Shown here: piece after piece, positions 17,385 through 25,225 of the stretch
How positions within the stretch are numbered: position 1 is the stretch's first letter
Layout of the letters: each line of letters opens with the position of its first letter
DNA from: Lachnoanaerobaculum sp. OBRC5-5
Lineage (GTDB): Bacteria; Bacillota; Clostridia; Lachnospirales; Lachnospiraceae
Direction: 5' to 3'
Assembly (NCBI RefSeq): GCF_000296385.1
Contig: NZ_JH815185.1
Coordinates: forward strand, 1,196,684-1,260,683
Length of the DNA: 64,000 nt
Notes under the pieces: model-generated
What the model was told of the DNA's origin: nothing
The model's input: only the letters and a program-made list of their open reading frames with translations
The model's database searches: none
Translations under genes and position numbers: made by a program

Positions 17385-18112
17385 TACCACACCTCCAATG
17401 GGTCAACATACTCACTGAATGGACGATCTACCATGTAGCCGAGCTGACGAAGGCGGATAGACGCCGTTGTTTTGGAGACACCGAACAACCGGCAGAAAAG
17501 GCGCAGCGTTAAGTGATCACCATACGAATACCTCCCCTCGTAATTGATCAGCGGCGTTTCTGCAAACCGACGCATCGCCAGATCAACCTCCTTCTGAGGA
17601 AGCAGGATTGCCGCGCCCAAGACATTTGCTTGCCACTCGTTCCAGTCCTCGCGGGTTTTCAGCTCTCGCGGCGTATAGGCTGTCCGTGCGGAGTATTTCA
17701 TTTCGCAGGATGTCTTTACCTCTTCCGATTCCAGTTGGAAGAGAATCTGATGAGCGCACTCGTGGGCAAGGGTAAATCTACGCTTGGCACAGAGCCGCTG
17801 CACATTGCCGGATCGAATGAAGCTCTCGTCCAAGATAATCTGATTACGCTTCAAAGCCAGTGTGCGCGTAATGCCAAGCTCCGTGATCTTGTACTCAGTG
17901 TCGGCATAGGCAGTGACACCGCAGATGCTTCCGTCCGGCGAGAGACGGGCGAATGATACGCGAAGACCGAGATAATTCTTTGCAAACTGATCAATGGGCG
18001 TTGGCAAAGCTGATCGGTCGGGCTTGTCAACCTCATCCCCGAAAAAGAACCGGTTGAAGTCCTTCGTTGTTGAGGCTGCAATTTCTTCAAGTTGGCGCTG
18101 GGATAAAATCAT
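17384..18112 (-). CDS. ImmA/IrrE-type metallopeptidase (copy 1)
   Basis: 242 residues from ATG 18112 (MILSQRQLEEIA), which overlaps the previous stop (ATGA). The active site zinc motif HECAH appears in TLAHECAHQILF, and the third ligand is probably in EWQANVLGAAILLP, the usual xxExxAxxxAAxxLLP of the ImmA family. The C-terminal part has an HTH-like segment (LFCRLFGVSKTTASIRLRQLGY). In ICEBs1 ImmA cleaves the repressor ImmR to switch the element on. This copy is transcribed divergently from the XRE repressor at 18,576, while a second ImmA lies behind the repressor. Confidence 0.85.
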   Translation of the reverse strand: MILSQRQLEEIAASTTKDFNRFFFGDEVDKPDRSALPTPIDQFAKNYLGLRVSFARLSPDGSICGVTAYADTEYKITELGITRTLALKRNQIILDESFIRSGNVQRLCAKRRFTLAHECAHQILFQLESEEVKTSCEMKYSARTAYTPRELKTREDWNEWQANVLGAAILLPQKEVDLAMRRFAETPLINYEGRYSYGDHLTLRLFCRLFGVSKTTASIRLRQLGYMVDRPFSEYVDPLEVW

Positions 18113-18372
18113 GAGCAGTTGTCCTCCTTTGCTTCGACAAACCACTTATCACCTTCATGAAAGAGGAACGACTCCTTTCCTCTGATTATGACCGTGTAGC
18201 GGATGCCGCCACCCCCAACCTTGTTGGAGCTGGCGCGGCATTTGTACTTGAGCTGTTCGATCTGAAAAACCCTTCCGTCCTTCCATCGGATCAGCATCGG
18301 TATGATTGTTCCCTCTTCATCGACATCCAAATTGACTCTGACGTAGGCTTTTCTGCATTGTAAATTGTTCAT
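18109..18372 (-). CDS. Small conserved ICE protein, function unknown
   Basis: 87 residues, beta-rich (AYVRVNLDVDEEGTIIPMLIRW ... GIRYTVIIRGKESFLFHEGDKWFVE), without a recognised motif. The sequence suggests a small barrel. It is the first gene of the minus-strand unit (this gene, ImmA-like, zinc ribbon), directly under the divergent promoter with GAAC-N5-GTTC operators. ATG 18372 has GGAGG upstream. Probably a regulator or accessory of the immunity switch by position only. Confidence 0.6.
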   Translation of the reverse strand: MNNLQCRKAYVRVNLDVDEEGTIIPMLIRWKDGRVFQIEQLKYKCRASSNKVGGGGIRYTVIIRGKESFLFHEGDKWFVEAKEDNCS

Positions 18373-18430
18373 AAGCGTCCTCCGTTCCTAAAAAAGTTGC
18401 CTGTTTCCGACACGAATTTCGCCAAGAATG

Positions 18431-18545
18431 TTGACACACGCTCTGTTCGTGTGGTATCATGCTCACGAACGAAATGTTCGTGTAGGCACAGTATAGCACG
18501 AACATAATGTTCACGTCAATGGAATTAACGAAAGTTCTGTTCGTG
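18431..18545. promoter_or_regulatory. Divergent promoters with GAAC-N5-GTTC operators
   Basis: Plus promoter: TTGACA (18431-18436), 18-nt spacer, TATCAT (18455-18460), toward the XRE gene. Minus promoter: TTGACG (18519-18514), 18-nt spacer, TATACT (18495-18490), toward 18,372. Operators: CACGAAC-N5-GTTCGTG, perfect, at 18,464-18,482; CACGAAC-N5-GTTCACG at 18,497-18,515, inside the minus spacer; AACGAAA-N5-GTTCGTG at 18,527-18,545; and a GTTCGTG half-site in the plus spacer. This is the layout of an autoregulating XRE switch. The half-sites also resemble Gram-positive LexA boxes (GAAC-N4-GTTC), but the spacing is 5. Confidence 0.8.
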
Positions 18546-18575
18546 TTCGCAGAAAATTTTAGAAAGAGGTGCCTT

Positions 18576-18995
18576 ATGGGATTCAAAGACAGGCTAAGAG
18601 AAAAGAGAGTGGAAGCCAACCTGACACAAGCCGCTCTTGCAGAAAAAGTCTCTGTTACTGCGAGGACAATTCAAAATTACGAGCTGGGCAGTCGAAAGCC
18701 AACAAAATATGAAGTCGTGAAGAAAATCGCTGAGGCTCTGAATACAACGCCGGAATATCTTCTCGGCAACAGCGGAATGCTCGTCCTTGCCGCACAGGAA
18801 CAGGGCGGCGCAAAGGCAGCACGGGAAATTGACGAGCTGGTGAGCGAGGTTTCCGGTATGTTTGCAGGAGGCAGTCTCAGTGAAGATGCGCTGGACGGCG
18901 CGATGCAGGCTCTCACCAGAGCCTACTGGATTGCAAAAGAAAAGAACAAGAAGTACACGCCGAAAAAGTACCGGAAAGAACAGACGGAAGAGTAA
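18576..18995 (+). CDS. XRE-family ICE repressor (ImmR-like)
   Basis: 139 residues from ATG 18576 (MGFKDRLREKRVEAN), with AGAGGTG upstream. HTH_3 domain at residues ~6-62: LTQAALAEKVSVTARTIQNY then KIAEALNTTPEYLLG. The C-terminal part is helical and may be the protease-sensitive and dimer region. It is followed by an ImmA-type protease gene, as in ICEBs1 immR-immA, and faces a second ImmA gene across the operator region. Expected to repress both divergent promoters and keep the element quiescent. Confidence 0.87.
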   Translation: MGFKDRLREKRVEANLTQAALAEKVSVTARTIQNYELGSRKPTKYEVVKKIAEALNTTPEYLLGNSGMLVLAAQEQGGAKAAREIDELVSEVSGMFAGGSLSEDALDGAMQALTRAYWIAKEKNKKYTPKKYRKEQTEE

Positions 18996-19054
18996 GTCCG
19001 GTTTTTGGTACAGGCTGTTTGATATAATGGTTATCCCCGAAGGGAGGTGGCGCG

Positions 19055-19567
19055 ATGAACGCCGAACAACTATCAAAAGTCGGCAGCGATCTCGTCCGAC
19101 GCTGCGGCACAAGAGATCCTTTCCAGATTGCAAACGCGCTGGGTATCAATGTCATGGACAATTGCGAAAATCTCGGATCACTCAAGGGTATGTACTGCAT
19201 CGTCAAAAGGAACCGCTTCATCTTTCTTAATAAGGATTTGAGTCCACAAATGAAGCGGATTGTCTGTGCCCATGAGATCGGTCACGACCGGCTGCACCGT
19301 GCGCTTGCCAAAAAACATGGCTTGCAGGAGTTTGTGCTGTATGATATGGCAACGAAGCCGGAGTACGAGGCAAACATCGTTGCGGCAGAGATCCTTCTTG
19401 ATTCCGATGAAATCCTCGAATACATCTACGACTACGGGTACACCTCGGAGCAGATTGCGCGGGCAATGCACACAGACATCAACTTGGTTGCTTTGAAAAT
19501 CGCGCATCTGGCAGAAACCGGACATAAACTTCGTCGGATGGAGTACCGTAGCAGCTTTTTGAAGTGA
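19055..19567 (+). CDS. ImmA/IrrE-type metallopeptidase (copy 2)
   Basis: 170 residues, normal ImmA length. Zinc motif HEIGH in VCAHEIGHDRLH (residues ~72-76), followed by YEANIVAAEILLDSDE, which supplies the third ligand (Glu). ATG 19055 has GGGAGG 8 bases upstream. It lies behind the XRE repressor in the same direction, the classical immR-immA order, and would cleave the repressor upon DNA damage or another activating signal. It is more similar to ICEBs1 ImmA in size than the 242-residue copy on the other side. Confidence 0.88.
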   Translation: MNAEQLSKVGSDLVRRCGTRDPFQIANALGINVMDNCENLGSLKGMYCIVKRNRFIFLNKDLSPQMKRIVCAHEIGHDRLHRALAKKHGLQEFVLYDMATKPEYEANIVAAEILLDSDEILEYIYDYGYTSEQIARAMHTDINLVALKIAHLAETGHKLRRMEYRSSFLK

Positions 19568-19578
19568 AGGAGGTCAGT

Positions 19579-19905
19579 ATGACGAAAAGCGATGTCATGA
19601 AAGAGTTCCTAAAGAAGACCGTCATTCCAGTTGTGGTTGCGCTGTTTTTGTTTTCGATGTTCAGCCGTATTTTCATCGAAAACGGAGCGCCCGATTATTT
19701 CCTGATCTGGCTTGCTTGCGGAGTACCTTTTGGCATTGGGAAGATGTTCACGCTGATTCCGATTGGCTTTGGTATTTCCGGGACAGTAGGTGTTGTTGCA
19801 CTCAACCTTGTCCTTGGCGGTCTGATCGGCGGCGTAATTCTGATCTGGAAGCTGGCAGTTGCCCTCTGGTATCTGCCCTTGACCATATACAGACTTGTGA
19901 CTTGA
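19579..19905 (+). CDS. Small integral membrane protein (DUF6050-like)
   Basis: 108 residues from ATG 19579 (MTKSDVMKEFLKK), with GGAGG upstream. Three hydrophobic segments: VIPVVVALFLFSMFS (~14-28), YFLIWLACGVPFGIGKMF (~40-57) and a Gly-rich helix VVALNLVLGGLIGGVILIW (~73-92), ending in ALWYLPLTIYRLVT. It resembles the DUF6050 proteins that travel with Clostridial mobile elements; family name from memory. It overlaps nothing and lies 12 bases after ImmA, so it is probably cotranscribed. Confidence 0.6.
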   Translation: MTKSDVMKEFLKKTVIPVVVALFLFSMFSRIFIENGAPDYFLIWLACGVPFGIGKMFTLIPIGFGISGTVGVVALNLVLGGLIGGVILIWKLAVALWYLPLTIYRLVT

Positions 19906-19921
19906 GAAAAGAGGTTAAAAC

Positions 19922-20401
19922 ATGAGTAAGAAACTTGTAGCATATTTTTCTGCGTCCGGCGTGACTGCAAAGGTAGCCGAGACGCTGGCTGAGGCAATCG
20001 GCGCGGACATCTTTGAGATTGAGCCGAAGGTGCCTTACACGGAAGCTGATCTGAACTGGATGGAAAAGAACGCCCGCAGCACGATTGAAATGAACGATCC
20101 CGCTTCACGACCGGAAATTGCCGTGAAGCGGGACAACATGAAGGACTACGATACAATCTTTGTGGGCTTCCCAATCTGGTGGTACGTTGCGCCGACGATT
20201 ATCAATACGTTCCTTGAGAGTTATGACCTGAGCGGCAAAACGATCATCCCGTTTGCAACCTCCGGCGGAAGCGGCATTGGCAAGACGAACGAACGCCTTG
20301 CGCCGAGCTGTAAAGGCGCAAAGCTGATGGACGGCAAAGTTTTCAAGGGCAACGTCGGGCATCAGGAGCTTGCGGCGTGGGTTGAAGGACTTGGACTTTA
20401 A
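19922..20401 (+). CDS. Flavodoxin
   Basis: 159 residues with the flavodoxin fold. The phosphate-binding loop AYFSASGVTAKVAETLAEAI is at residues 8-27, a flavin-stacking aromatic stretch is FVGFPIWWYVAPTIINTF, and IIPFATSGGSGIGKTNERLAP follows. This matches short-chain flavodoxins of the ICE/Clostridial group, which carry low-potential electrons or reduce quinones. It is the second gene after ImmA in the plus-strand accessory block. ATG 19922 has AAGAGG upstream. Confidence 0.9.
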   Translation: MSKKLVAYFSASGVTAKVAETLAEAIGADIFEIEPKVPYTEADLNWMEKNARSTIEMNDPASRPEIAVKRDNMKDYDTIFVGFPIWWYVAPTIINTFLESYDLSGKTIIPFATSGGSGIGKTNERLAPSCKGAKLMDGKVFKGNVGHQELAAWVEGLGL

Positions 20402-20435
20402 GGGACAGACAACTCGGAAGTTATGGAGGTACTTT

Positions 20436-20855
20436 ATGAACGAGAGAGAAAAAATTATCCGATTATGGTTTGATATGTGGATTAAGAAAGCAGATTTAGG
20501 AATTGACAATATTTTTACAGATGATGTTGTATATACTGAGAGTTGGAGTCCTAAATATGAAAACCGCAAAACGGTAAAGCACTGGTTTGACGAATGGAAT
20601 ACACGCGGAAGTGTTCTTGTCTGGGAGATTAAGCAATTTTTTCATCAAGGCAATCAAACAATCGTGGAGTGGTATTTTAAAAGCAAAATGAATAATGGAA
20701 ATGTTGAAGAATTTGACGGAATATCTTTAATTGTATGGACACAGGATAACAAAATAAAATCATTAAAAGAGTTTGGTTGCAATCTTCATAATTACAATCC
20801 ATATCGAGATAGTGATATTCCCGTATTTCGAGAAGAAAAAGCAAATTGGTTTTGA
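20436..20855 (+). CDS. NTF2-like (SnoaL-type) protein
   Basis: 139 residues from ATG 20436 (MNEREKIIRLWFDMWI), with ATGGAGG 8 bases upstream. Cone-shaped NTF2-like fold by pattern: initial helices, DDVVYTESWSPKYENRKTVKHWFDEWN, and beta strands ending VEEFDGISLIVWTQDNKIKSLKEFG. These bind or turn over small molecules; substrate unknown. Codon and base use is clearly more AT-rich than the flavodoxin before it and the polymerase after it, so it was probably inserted as a single-gene cargo. Confidence 0.78.
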   Translation: MNEREKIIRLWFDMWIKKADLGIDNIFTDDVVYTESWSPKYENRKTVKHWFDEWNTRGSVLVWEIKQFFHQGNQTIVEWYFKSKMNNGNVEEFDGISLIVWTQDNKIKSLKEFGCNLHNYNPYRDSDIPVFREEKANWF

Positions 20856-20899
20856 GAGGACTATAAATTCCAGTTTAACGAACAGGAGATGATGATCGC

Positions 20900-21109
20900 A
20901 TGAAAATCCTACATGAACTTTCTTGGCTATGGGAAACGCTGGGCATTGCGCTTGTTGCTGCGGCTGTCTGCATGGCTTGCGCTGCGCTGATTGGCAAGGC
21001 AGCGAAGAAGAAGCTCGACAAAAAGGTGTTGGCGGTCGTAGGGGCAGCGGCATTTGTGGGCGCGATTCTGGCGGTCATTCTGATCGCCCGGACACCGATG
21101 CCGCTTTGA
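20900..21109 (+). CDS. Small two-helix membrane protein
   Basis: 69 residues, two membrane helices (LGIALVAAAVCMACAALIG and VLAVVGAAAFVGAILAVILIA) joined by a strongly basic loop KAAKKKLDKK. ATG 20900 with AGGAG upstream. It lies before the Y-family polymerase. No family recognised. Confidence 0.55.
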   Translation: MKILHELSWLWETLGIALVAAAVCMACAALIGKAAKKKLDKKVLAVVGAAAFVGAILAVILIARTPMPL

Positions 21110-21181
21110 TAGGACGGAGAACTTGATGGGCAGCGCATAAGCCCCTGCCTTTATACATCGCAGGAAGGAGGACAGCCGAAA

Positions 21182-22690
21182 ATGAAAGACAGAACCTACA
21201 TTGCAATCGACCTGAAATCCTTCTATGCCTCCGTGGAATGCCGGGAGCGCGACTTAGATCCTCTGGACACAAACCTCGTGGTAGCAGACGAAAGCCGGAC
21301 GGACAAGACTATCTGCCTTGCCGTTACACCCTCCCTCAAAAGCTACGGTATCTCCGGACGCGGACGGCTATTTGAAGTCAAGCAGCGAGTGAAGGAAGCG
21401 AACGCCGGACGGCAGCACGACGCACCGGGACACAGGCTGGACGGCACATCACACTTCTTCTCGGAGCTGCAAGCAAACCCGTCTCTGGCGATCGACTTCA
21501 TCATCGCGCCGCCCCGGATGGCGTATTACATGGAGTACAGCACCCGCATCTATCAGGTTTATCTCAAGTATATTGCCCCGGAGGACATCGTTGTCTACTC
21601 CATCGACGAGGTGTTCATGGATGTGACGGACTACCTGAACACCTACAAGCTCTCGGCACATGACCTTGCCATGAAGATCATCCTCGATGTGCTTGAAACA
21701 ACCGGCATCACAGCAACAGCAGGAATCGGCACGAATCTTTTCCTCTGCAAAGTGGCAATGGACATTGTGGCGAAGCACATCCCCGCCGACAAGAACGGCG
21801 TCCGTATTGCGGAGCTGGATGAGATGAAGTTCCGACGTGAGCTTTGGTCTCATCAGCCGCTCACGGACTTCTGGCGCGTGGGTCGGGGCATTGCCAAGAA
21901 ACTTGAGCAAAATGGGATGTTTACGATGGGCGATGTTGCCCTCTGTTCAGAGCGGAATGAAGACTTGCTTTACAAGCTGTTCGGCAAGAACGCGGAATTG
22001 CTCATTGACCATGCGTGGGGATGGGAACCGACCACCATTGAGGCAATCAAGGCATACCGTCCCAGCTCCAACAGCCTCAGCTCCGGTCAGGTATTGCACT
22101 GTCCCTATGAGCCGCAGAAGGCGAAGCTGGTTGTCCGGGAAATGACGGACTTGCTCGTGTTGGACTTGGTGGACAAGGGGCTTGTCACTGACCAGATGGT
22201 TCTCACAGTTGGCTACGACATCGAGAACCTGACCGATCCGGCACGACGGGCAAAGTATCACGGCGCGGTGGAGACAGATCATTATGGGAGGCAGATTCCG
22301 AAACAGGCGCACGGCTCTATTAACCTCGACGGTCACACATCCTCTACCCGCAAAATAATGTGTGCTGTGTCAGAGCTGTTTGACCGGATCGTGGACAAGA
22401 ATCTGCTTGTCCGCCGTATGTACGTTGTTGCAAACCATGTTCTGCCGGAAGCGGACGCGCCGAAGAAAAACGACGGTGCTGTTCAGCTTGACCTCTTCAC
22501 TGACTACGCCGCCGAAGAGGAAAAGCAGAAAGCCGAGGACGCCGCTTTGGAGCGTGAGCGGAAAATACAAGCCGCCACGCTTGCGATCAAAAAGAAGTAC
22601 GGCAAGAATGCCATCCTCAAGGCGATGAATCTTGAAGAAGGCGCAACTGCCAAAGACCGTAATGCGCAGATCGGAGGGCACAAGGCGTGA
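21182..22690 (+). CDS. Y-family DNA polymerase (UmuC/DinB-like)
   Basis: 502 residues. Translesion polymerase with the palm motifs AIDLKSFYASVECRE (first catalytic Asp at 10, with steric-gate aromatic FY) and YSIDEVFMDVT (Asp-Glu pair). These are followed by the HhH thumb (TDFWRVGRGIAKKLEQNGMFTMGDVA) and little-finger domains. QLDLF near residue 440 is a sliding-clamp binding motif. The C-terminal ~60 residues are charged and helical. ATG 21182 follows GGAGG. Its GTGA overlap with the YolD-like gene shows coupling. It could support ICE replication on damaged DNA or raise host mutagenesis. Confidence 0.93.
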   Translation: MKDRTYIAIDLKSFYASVECRERDLDPLDTNLVVADESRTDKTICLAVTPSLKSYGISGRGRLFEVKQRVKEANAGRQHDAPGHRLDGTSHFFSELQANPSLAIDFIIAPPRMAYYMEYSTRIYQVYLKYIAPEDIVVYSIDEVFMDVTDYLNTYKLSAHDLAMKIILDVLETTGITATAGIGTNLFLCKVAMDIVAKHIPADKNGVRIAELDEMKFRRELWSHQPLTDFWRVGRGIAKKLEQNGMFTMGDVALCSERNEDLLYKLFGKNAELLIDHAWGWEPTTIEAIKAYRPSSNSLSSGQVLHCPYEPQKAKLVVREMTDLLVLDLVDKGLVTDQMVLTVGYDIENLTDPARRAKYHGAVETDHYGRQIPKQAHGSINLDGHTSSTRKIMCAVSELFDRIVDKNLLVRRMYVVANHVLPEADAPKKNDGAVQLDLFTDYAAEEEKQKAEDAALERERKIQAATLAIKKKYGKNAILKAMNLEEGATAKDRNAQIGGHKA

Positions 22691-23109
22691 ACAGAAAATA
22701 CAACGAGATCATGGGGCATCCTCACCACGTCTCCAAGACCCGACCGCAGATGCCAATGTCAGATCGTGCAGCGCAGTTTGCTCCCTTCGCTGCCCTCACC
22801 GGCTACGATGCTGCAATCAAAGAAACCGGACGTCTGACTGACGAAAGGATCGAGCTTGACGTGGAAGCTCTAAGTGCATTGGATATGAAGTATCAGCTTC
22901 TTATGGAAGCCCTTGATGAAGCACCGGAAGTTACCATTACCTACTTCCGGCCTGATGAGCGGAAGGCTGGCGGAAAATATGTATCAGCAGTCGGCGCAGT
23001 CAAAAAGATCGATGATTTTGAGCGGCGGATCACCATGCAGGACGGCGCAAAGATTCCGATGGATGATGTGCTGTCTATTGAGGGAGAGCTATTCTCAGTG
23101 CTTGAGTAA
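22687..23109 (+). CDS. YolD-like protein
   Basis: 140 residues starting at GTG 22687, which overlaps the polymerase stop (GTGA), with GGAGG 9 bases upstream. YolD family signature: MSDRAAQFAPFAALTGYDAAIKE at residues 24-46, then a helical stretch and beta strands (VTITYFRPDE ... GAVKKIDDFERRITMQDG ... IPMDDVLSIEGE). YolD proteins are the usual small partners of Gram-positive Y-family polymerases (YqjW/YqjX, UvrX/YolD type). Last gene of the plus unit before a terminator. Confidence 0.88.
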   Translation: MNRKYNEIMGHPHHVSKTRPQMPMSDRAAQFAPFAALTGYDAAIKETGRLTDERIELDVEALSALDMKYQLLMEALDEAPEVTITYFRPDERKAGGKYVSAVGAVKKIDDFERRITMQDGAKIPMDDVLSIEGELFSVLE

Positions 23110-23125
23110 TATTGAAAACGGTTTG

Positions 23126-23158
23126 AAAAAGACGCTATTGAGCGTCTTTTTCTTTTTC
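23126..23158 (+). terminator. Terminator after the polymerase/YolD unit
   Basis: AAAAAGACGCT-attg-AGCGTCTTTTT perfect 11-bp stem followed by CTTTTT. Confidence 0.92.
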
Positions 23159-23204
23159 GGATACCTGACATTTTTGCTTTATTTGTCCGTATAGAGTGAA
23201 GGGG

Positions 23205-23345
23205 GATTTTACGGGGAGTCTCTGCGAGGGAATACGATTTTAGAGAATAGCAAGCACAGCCGGTGTATATACACACGGCGATTTTCGATTAAGGAAACCC
23301 TCCCCTTAATCTGAAAAATGCTTGTTGGGATGCCTCCCAAACCCT
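23205..23345. other. Candidate origin of transfer (oriT)
   Basis: Non-coding interval just upstream of mobC and the relaxase, with three hairpins in 80 bases. GCCG-GTGTATATACAC-A-CGGC (23,259-23,279) has a 12-bp perfect palindrome plus outer pairing. GATTAAGG-(9 nt)-CCTTAATC is at 23,287-23,311. TTGGGA-tgcc-TCCCAA is at 23,325-23,340. Position, and repeats next to a relaxosome gene, are the usual oriT picture; no known nick-site consensus was matched with confidence. Confidence 0.55.
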
Positions 23346-23372
23346 CTTCCTTTACGAAAGGACGGAACGCCT

Positions 23373-23702
23373 ATGGCAAACAGAACGCGACCAAATCAGA
23401 TACTCTTCTTCGTCTCCGACGATGAAAAAAGAATCATCAAGGCAAAGATGGCGCAACTCGGAACAAGGAACATGGGAGCATATCTCCGGAAGATGGCGAT
23501 TGACGGCTATATCATCAAGGTGGACTATACGCAGCAGAAGAAACTTGCCGCCGCAGTCAGCCGTGTTGCTTCGAACATCAATCAGATTTGCCGCCGCATC
23601 AACTCCACCGGACACTTCTATGCGGATGATGTTGCAGAGCTGAAAGAAAGGCAGGGTGAGATATGGCAGTTACTAAAATCAAGCCAATCCGAGGAACTGT
23701 AA
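23373..23702 (+). CDS. mobC: MobC-like relaxosome accessory protein
   Basis: 109 residues from ATG 23373 (MANRTRPNQILFFVSDDEK). N-terminal ribbon-helix-helix-like start typical of MobC (RPNQILFFVSDDEKRIIKAKM), then the conserved middle NMGAYLRKMAIDGYIIKVD and the C-terminal block SRVASNINQICRRINSTG. It binds oriT and helps the relaxase nick. Its 3' end overlaps the relaxase start by 40 bases in another frame. Confidence 0.9.
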   Translation: MANRTRPNQILFFVSDDEKRIIKAKMAQLGTRNMGAYLRKMAIDGYIIKVDYTQQKKLAAAVSRVASNINQICRRINSTGHFYADDVAELKERQGEIWQLLKSSQSEEL

Positions 23703-25030
23703 ACAAAGCTCTCACCTATATTCTTGACCCGCAGAAGACAGACGATGCCTTCTATGTTTCGTCCTACGGGTGTGCTGCAAGCGATGCGGCGGCAAAAGAA
23801 TTTGAATGGACAAGAAACCTCGCAGTACAGCAAGGAATGCAGATGCCGAAGGTGCTTGCCCGTCATCTGATCCAGTCCTTTGACATCGGTGAAGTGACAC
23901 CGGAAGAGGCTCATGAAGTTGGAAAGCAGCTTGCGGACGAATGGCTCAAGGGCAAGTACGAATATGTGATTGCAACCCACATCGACAAGGGGCATTGCCA
24001 TAATCACATCATCTTCAATGCCGTGAACTATGTGGACTTCCATGCCTACCGGAGCAACAGGAGAACCTATCGGGAACTGCGTCAACTCAGCGATGAGATA
24101 TGCAAGGAACACGGGCTGTCTGTGATCCCCCCGTCGCAGAACAAGGGCATGGGCTACAAGGAGTACACCGAAGCCAAACGCGGCACGAGCTGGAAACAGA
24201 AACTCAAGCAGACCATCGACCGACTTGTCATCACGGCGAAGGACTATGATGACTTTCTACGGCTTATGCAGGAAGCCGGTTATGAAATCAAGACCGGCAA
24301 ATACATCTCCTTCCGCGCTGAAGGTCAGGAGCGGTTTACAAGGTCTAAAACTATCGGTGAAAACTACACCGAGGAACGCATCAAGGAGCGGATTGCCGGA
24401 CGGACGCCCCGAAGAAGTCAGAGACAGACCACGCCGAAGGGCATCTCTCTCATCGGAGATATTCAGGAGCGGATCAGGCTTATCGACAGCAAGGGTTACG
24501 AGCATAAAGCAAAGCTCACTATCCTCAAGGAAGCGGCACGGACACTCAACTATCTCACGGAAAACAATCTGCTTCAATACGCCGATCTTGAGAAGAAGGT
24601 TGAGGATGTTCACGGTTCCTATGACCGTACCGGCAAGGAACTGAAAGGCGTTGAAGCACGTCTGCGGGAAGTCCAGCCGCTCATCAAAAATATCTCCAAC
24701 TACCAGCGGCTCAAGCCTGTATATGATGCCTTCCAGAAGACAAAAGACAAGCCGGGGTTCAAGGCAAAGCATGAAGCCAAACTTGTGATCTTCGAGGCGG
24801 CACGGAGTACGCTGCTTGCCATGCAGGGCGATGAAAAACTGCCGAGCTTGAAGACACTGCAAGCGGAACAGCAGCGACTTCTTGAAGAGCAACAGCGGCT
24901 CTATGATGAACGTGCGAAGCTCAAAAAGGAAGCACGGCTGATCGACACCATGAAGGCAAATGTAGATATTTTTCTCAAGCCGAGTGTAGTTCAAGAGCCT
25001 GAACAAATTCGAGATAACCAGAGAGAATAA
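23663..25030 (+). CDS. mobA: MOB-P type relaxase
   Basis: 455 residues. Nickase for conjugative transfer. The N-terminal relaxase domain starts with AVTKIKPIRGTVNKALTYIL (nucleophile Tyr expected at residue ~18). The metal-binding histidine cluster is HIDKGHCHNHIIFNAVN at about residues 106-122. A Lys-rich middle with FTRSKTIGENYTEERIKERI follows, then a long coiled-coil C-terminus rich in Glu, Lys and Gln (~270-440). The start lies inside the end of mobC. Without a C-terminal helicase, it would rely on host or ICE factors such as the TopB encoded at 36.5 kb. Confidence 0.92.
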   Translation: MAVTKIKPIRGTVNKALTYILDPQKTDDAFYVSSYGCAASDAAAKEFEWTRNLAVQQGMQMPKVLARHLIQSFDIGEVTPEEAHEVGKQLADEWLKGKYEYVIATHIDKGHCHNHIIFNAVNYVDFHAYRSNRRTYRELRQLSDEICKEHGLSVIPPSQNKGMGYKEYTEAKRGTSWKQKLKQTIDRLVITAKDYDDFLRLMQEAGYEIKTGKYISFRAEGQERFTRSKTIGENYTEERIKERIAGRTPRRSQRQTTPKGISLIGDIQERIRLIDSKGYEHKAKLTILKEAARTLNYLTENNLLQYADLEKKVEDVHGSYDRTGKELKGVEARLREVQPLIKNISNYQRLKPVYDAFQKTKDKPGFKAKHEAKLVIFEAARSTLLAMQGDEKLPSLKTLQAEQQRLLEEQQRLYDERAKLKKEARLIDTMKANVDIFLKPSVVQEPEQIRDNQRE

Positions 25031-25037
25031 CAAAAAG

Positions 25038-25070
25038 GCTGTGCTGGCTTTTTGACCGGCACAGTCTTTC
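25038..25070 (+). terminator. Terminator-like hairpin after the relaxase
   Basis: 9-bp stem CTGTGCTGG / CCGGCACAG with an 8-nt loop containing TTTTT; the tail TCTTTCCCTTT is moderately T-rich. Confidence 0.6.
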
Positions 25071-25080
25071 CCTTTAGCTG

Positions 25081-25158
25081 TATATCATCCAACTCGAAAA
25101 AATTGAACGTCTCGTGCAAATCGGTCGTATTCACCCAAAGTTTACGAAACTCTATTGA
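25081..25158 (+). pseudogene. Possible C-terminal gene remnant
   Basis: Short in-frame stretch ending in TGA, preceded by an in-frame TAG: IIQLEKIERLVQIGRIHPKF then TKLY. It reads like the amphipathic end of a DNA-binding or recombinase-type protein, but the parent was not identified. It overlaps the -35 of the next promoter. Confidence 0.25.
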
Positions 25159-25183
25159 ATAGCAGACCTTCTTGTGCTATAAT
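25155..25183 (+). promoter_or_regulatory. Promoter of the small XRE gene
   Basis: TTGAAT (25155-25160), 17-nt spacer, TATAAT (25178-25183), about 43 bases before ATG 25226. Confidence 0.75.
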
Positions 25184-25225
25184 GTAAGTTAGGATTATTT
25201 CACATACTTTGCTGAGGTGAAAGTC

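Noticed and set aside
18464-18545. LexA (SOS) boxes
   Set aside because: The dyads have GAAC-N5-GTTC, one base longer than the usual GAAC-N4-GTTC, and sit in a classical XRE divergent operator; LexA control is possible but not the simplest reading.
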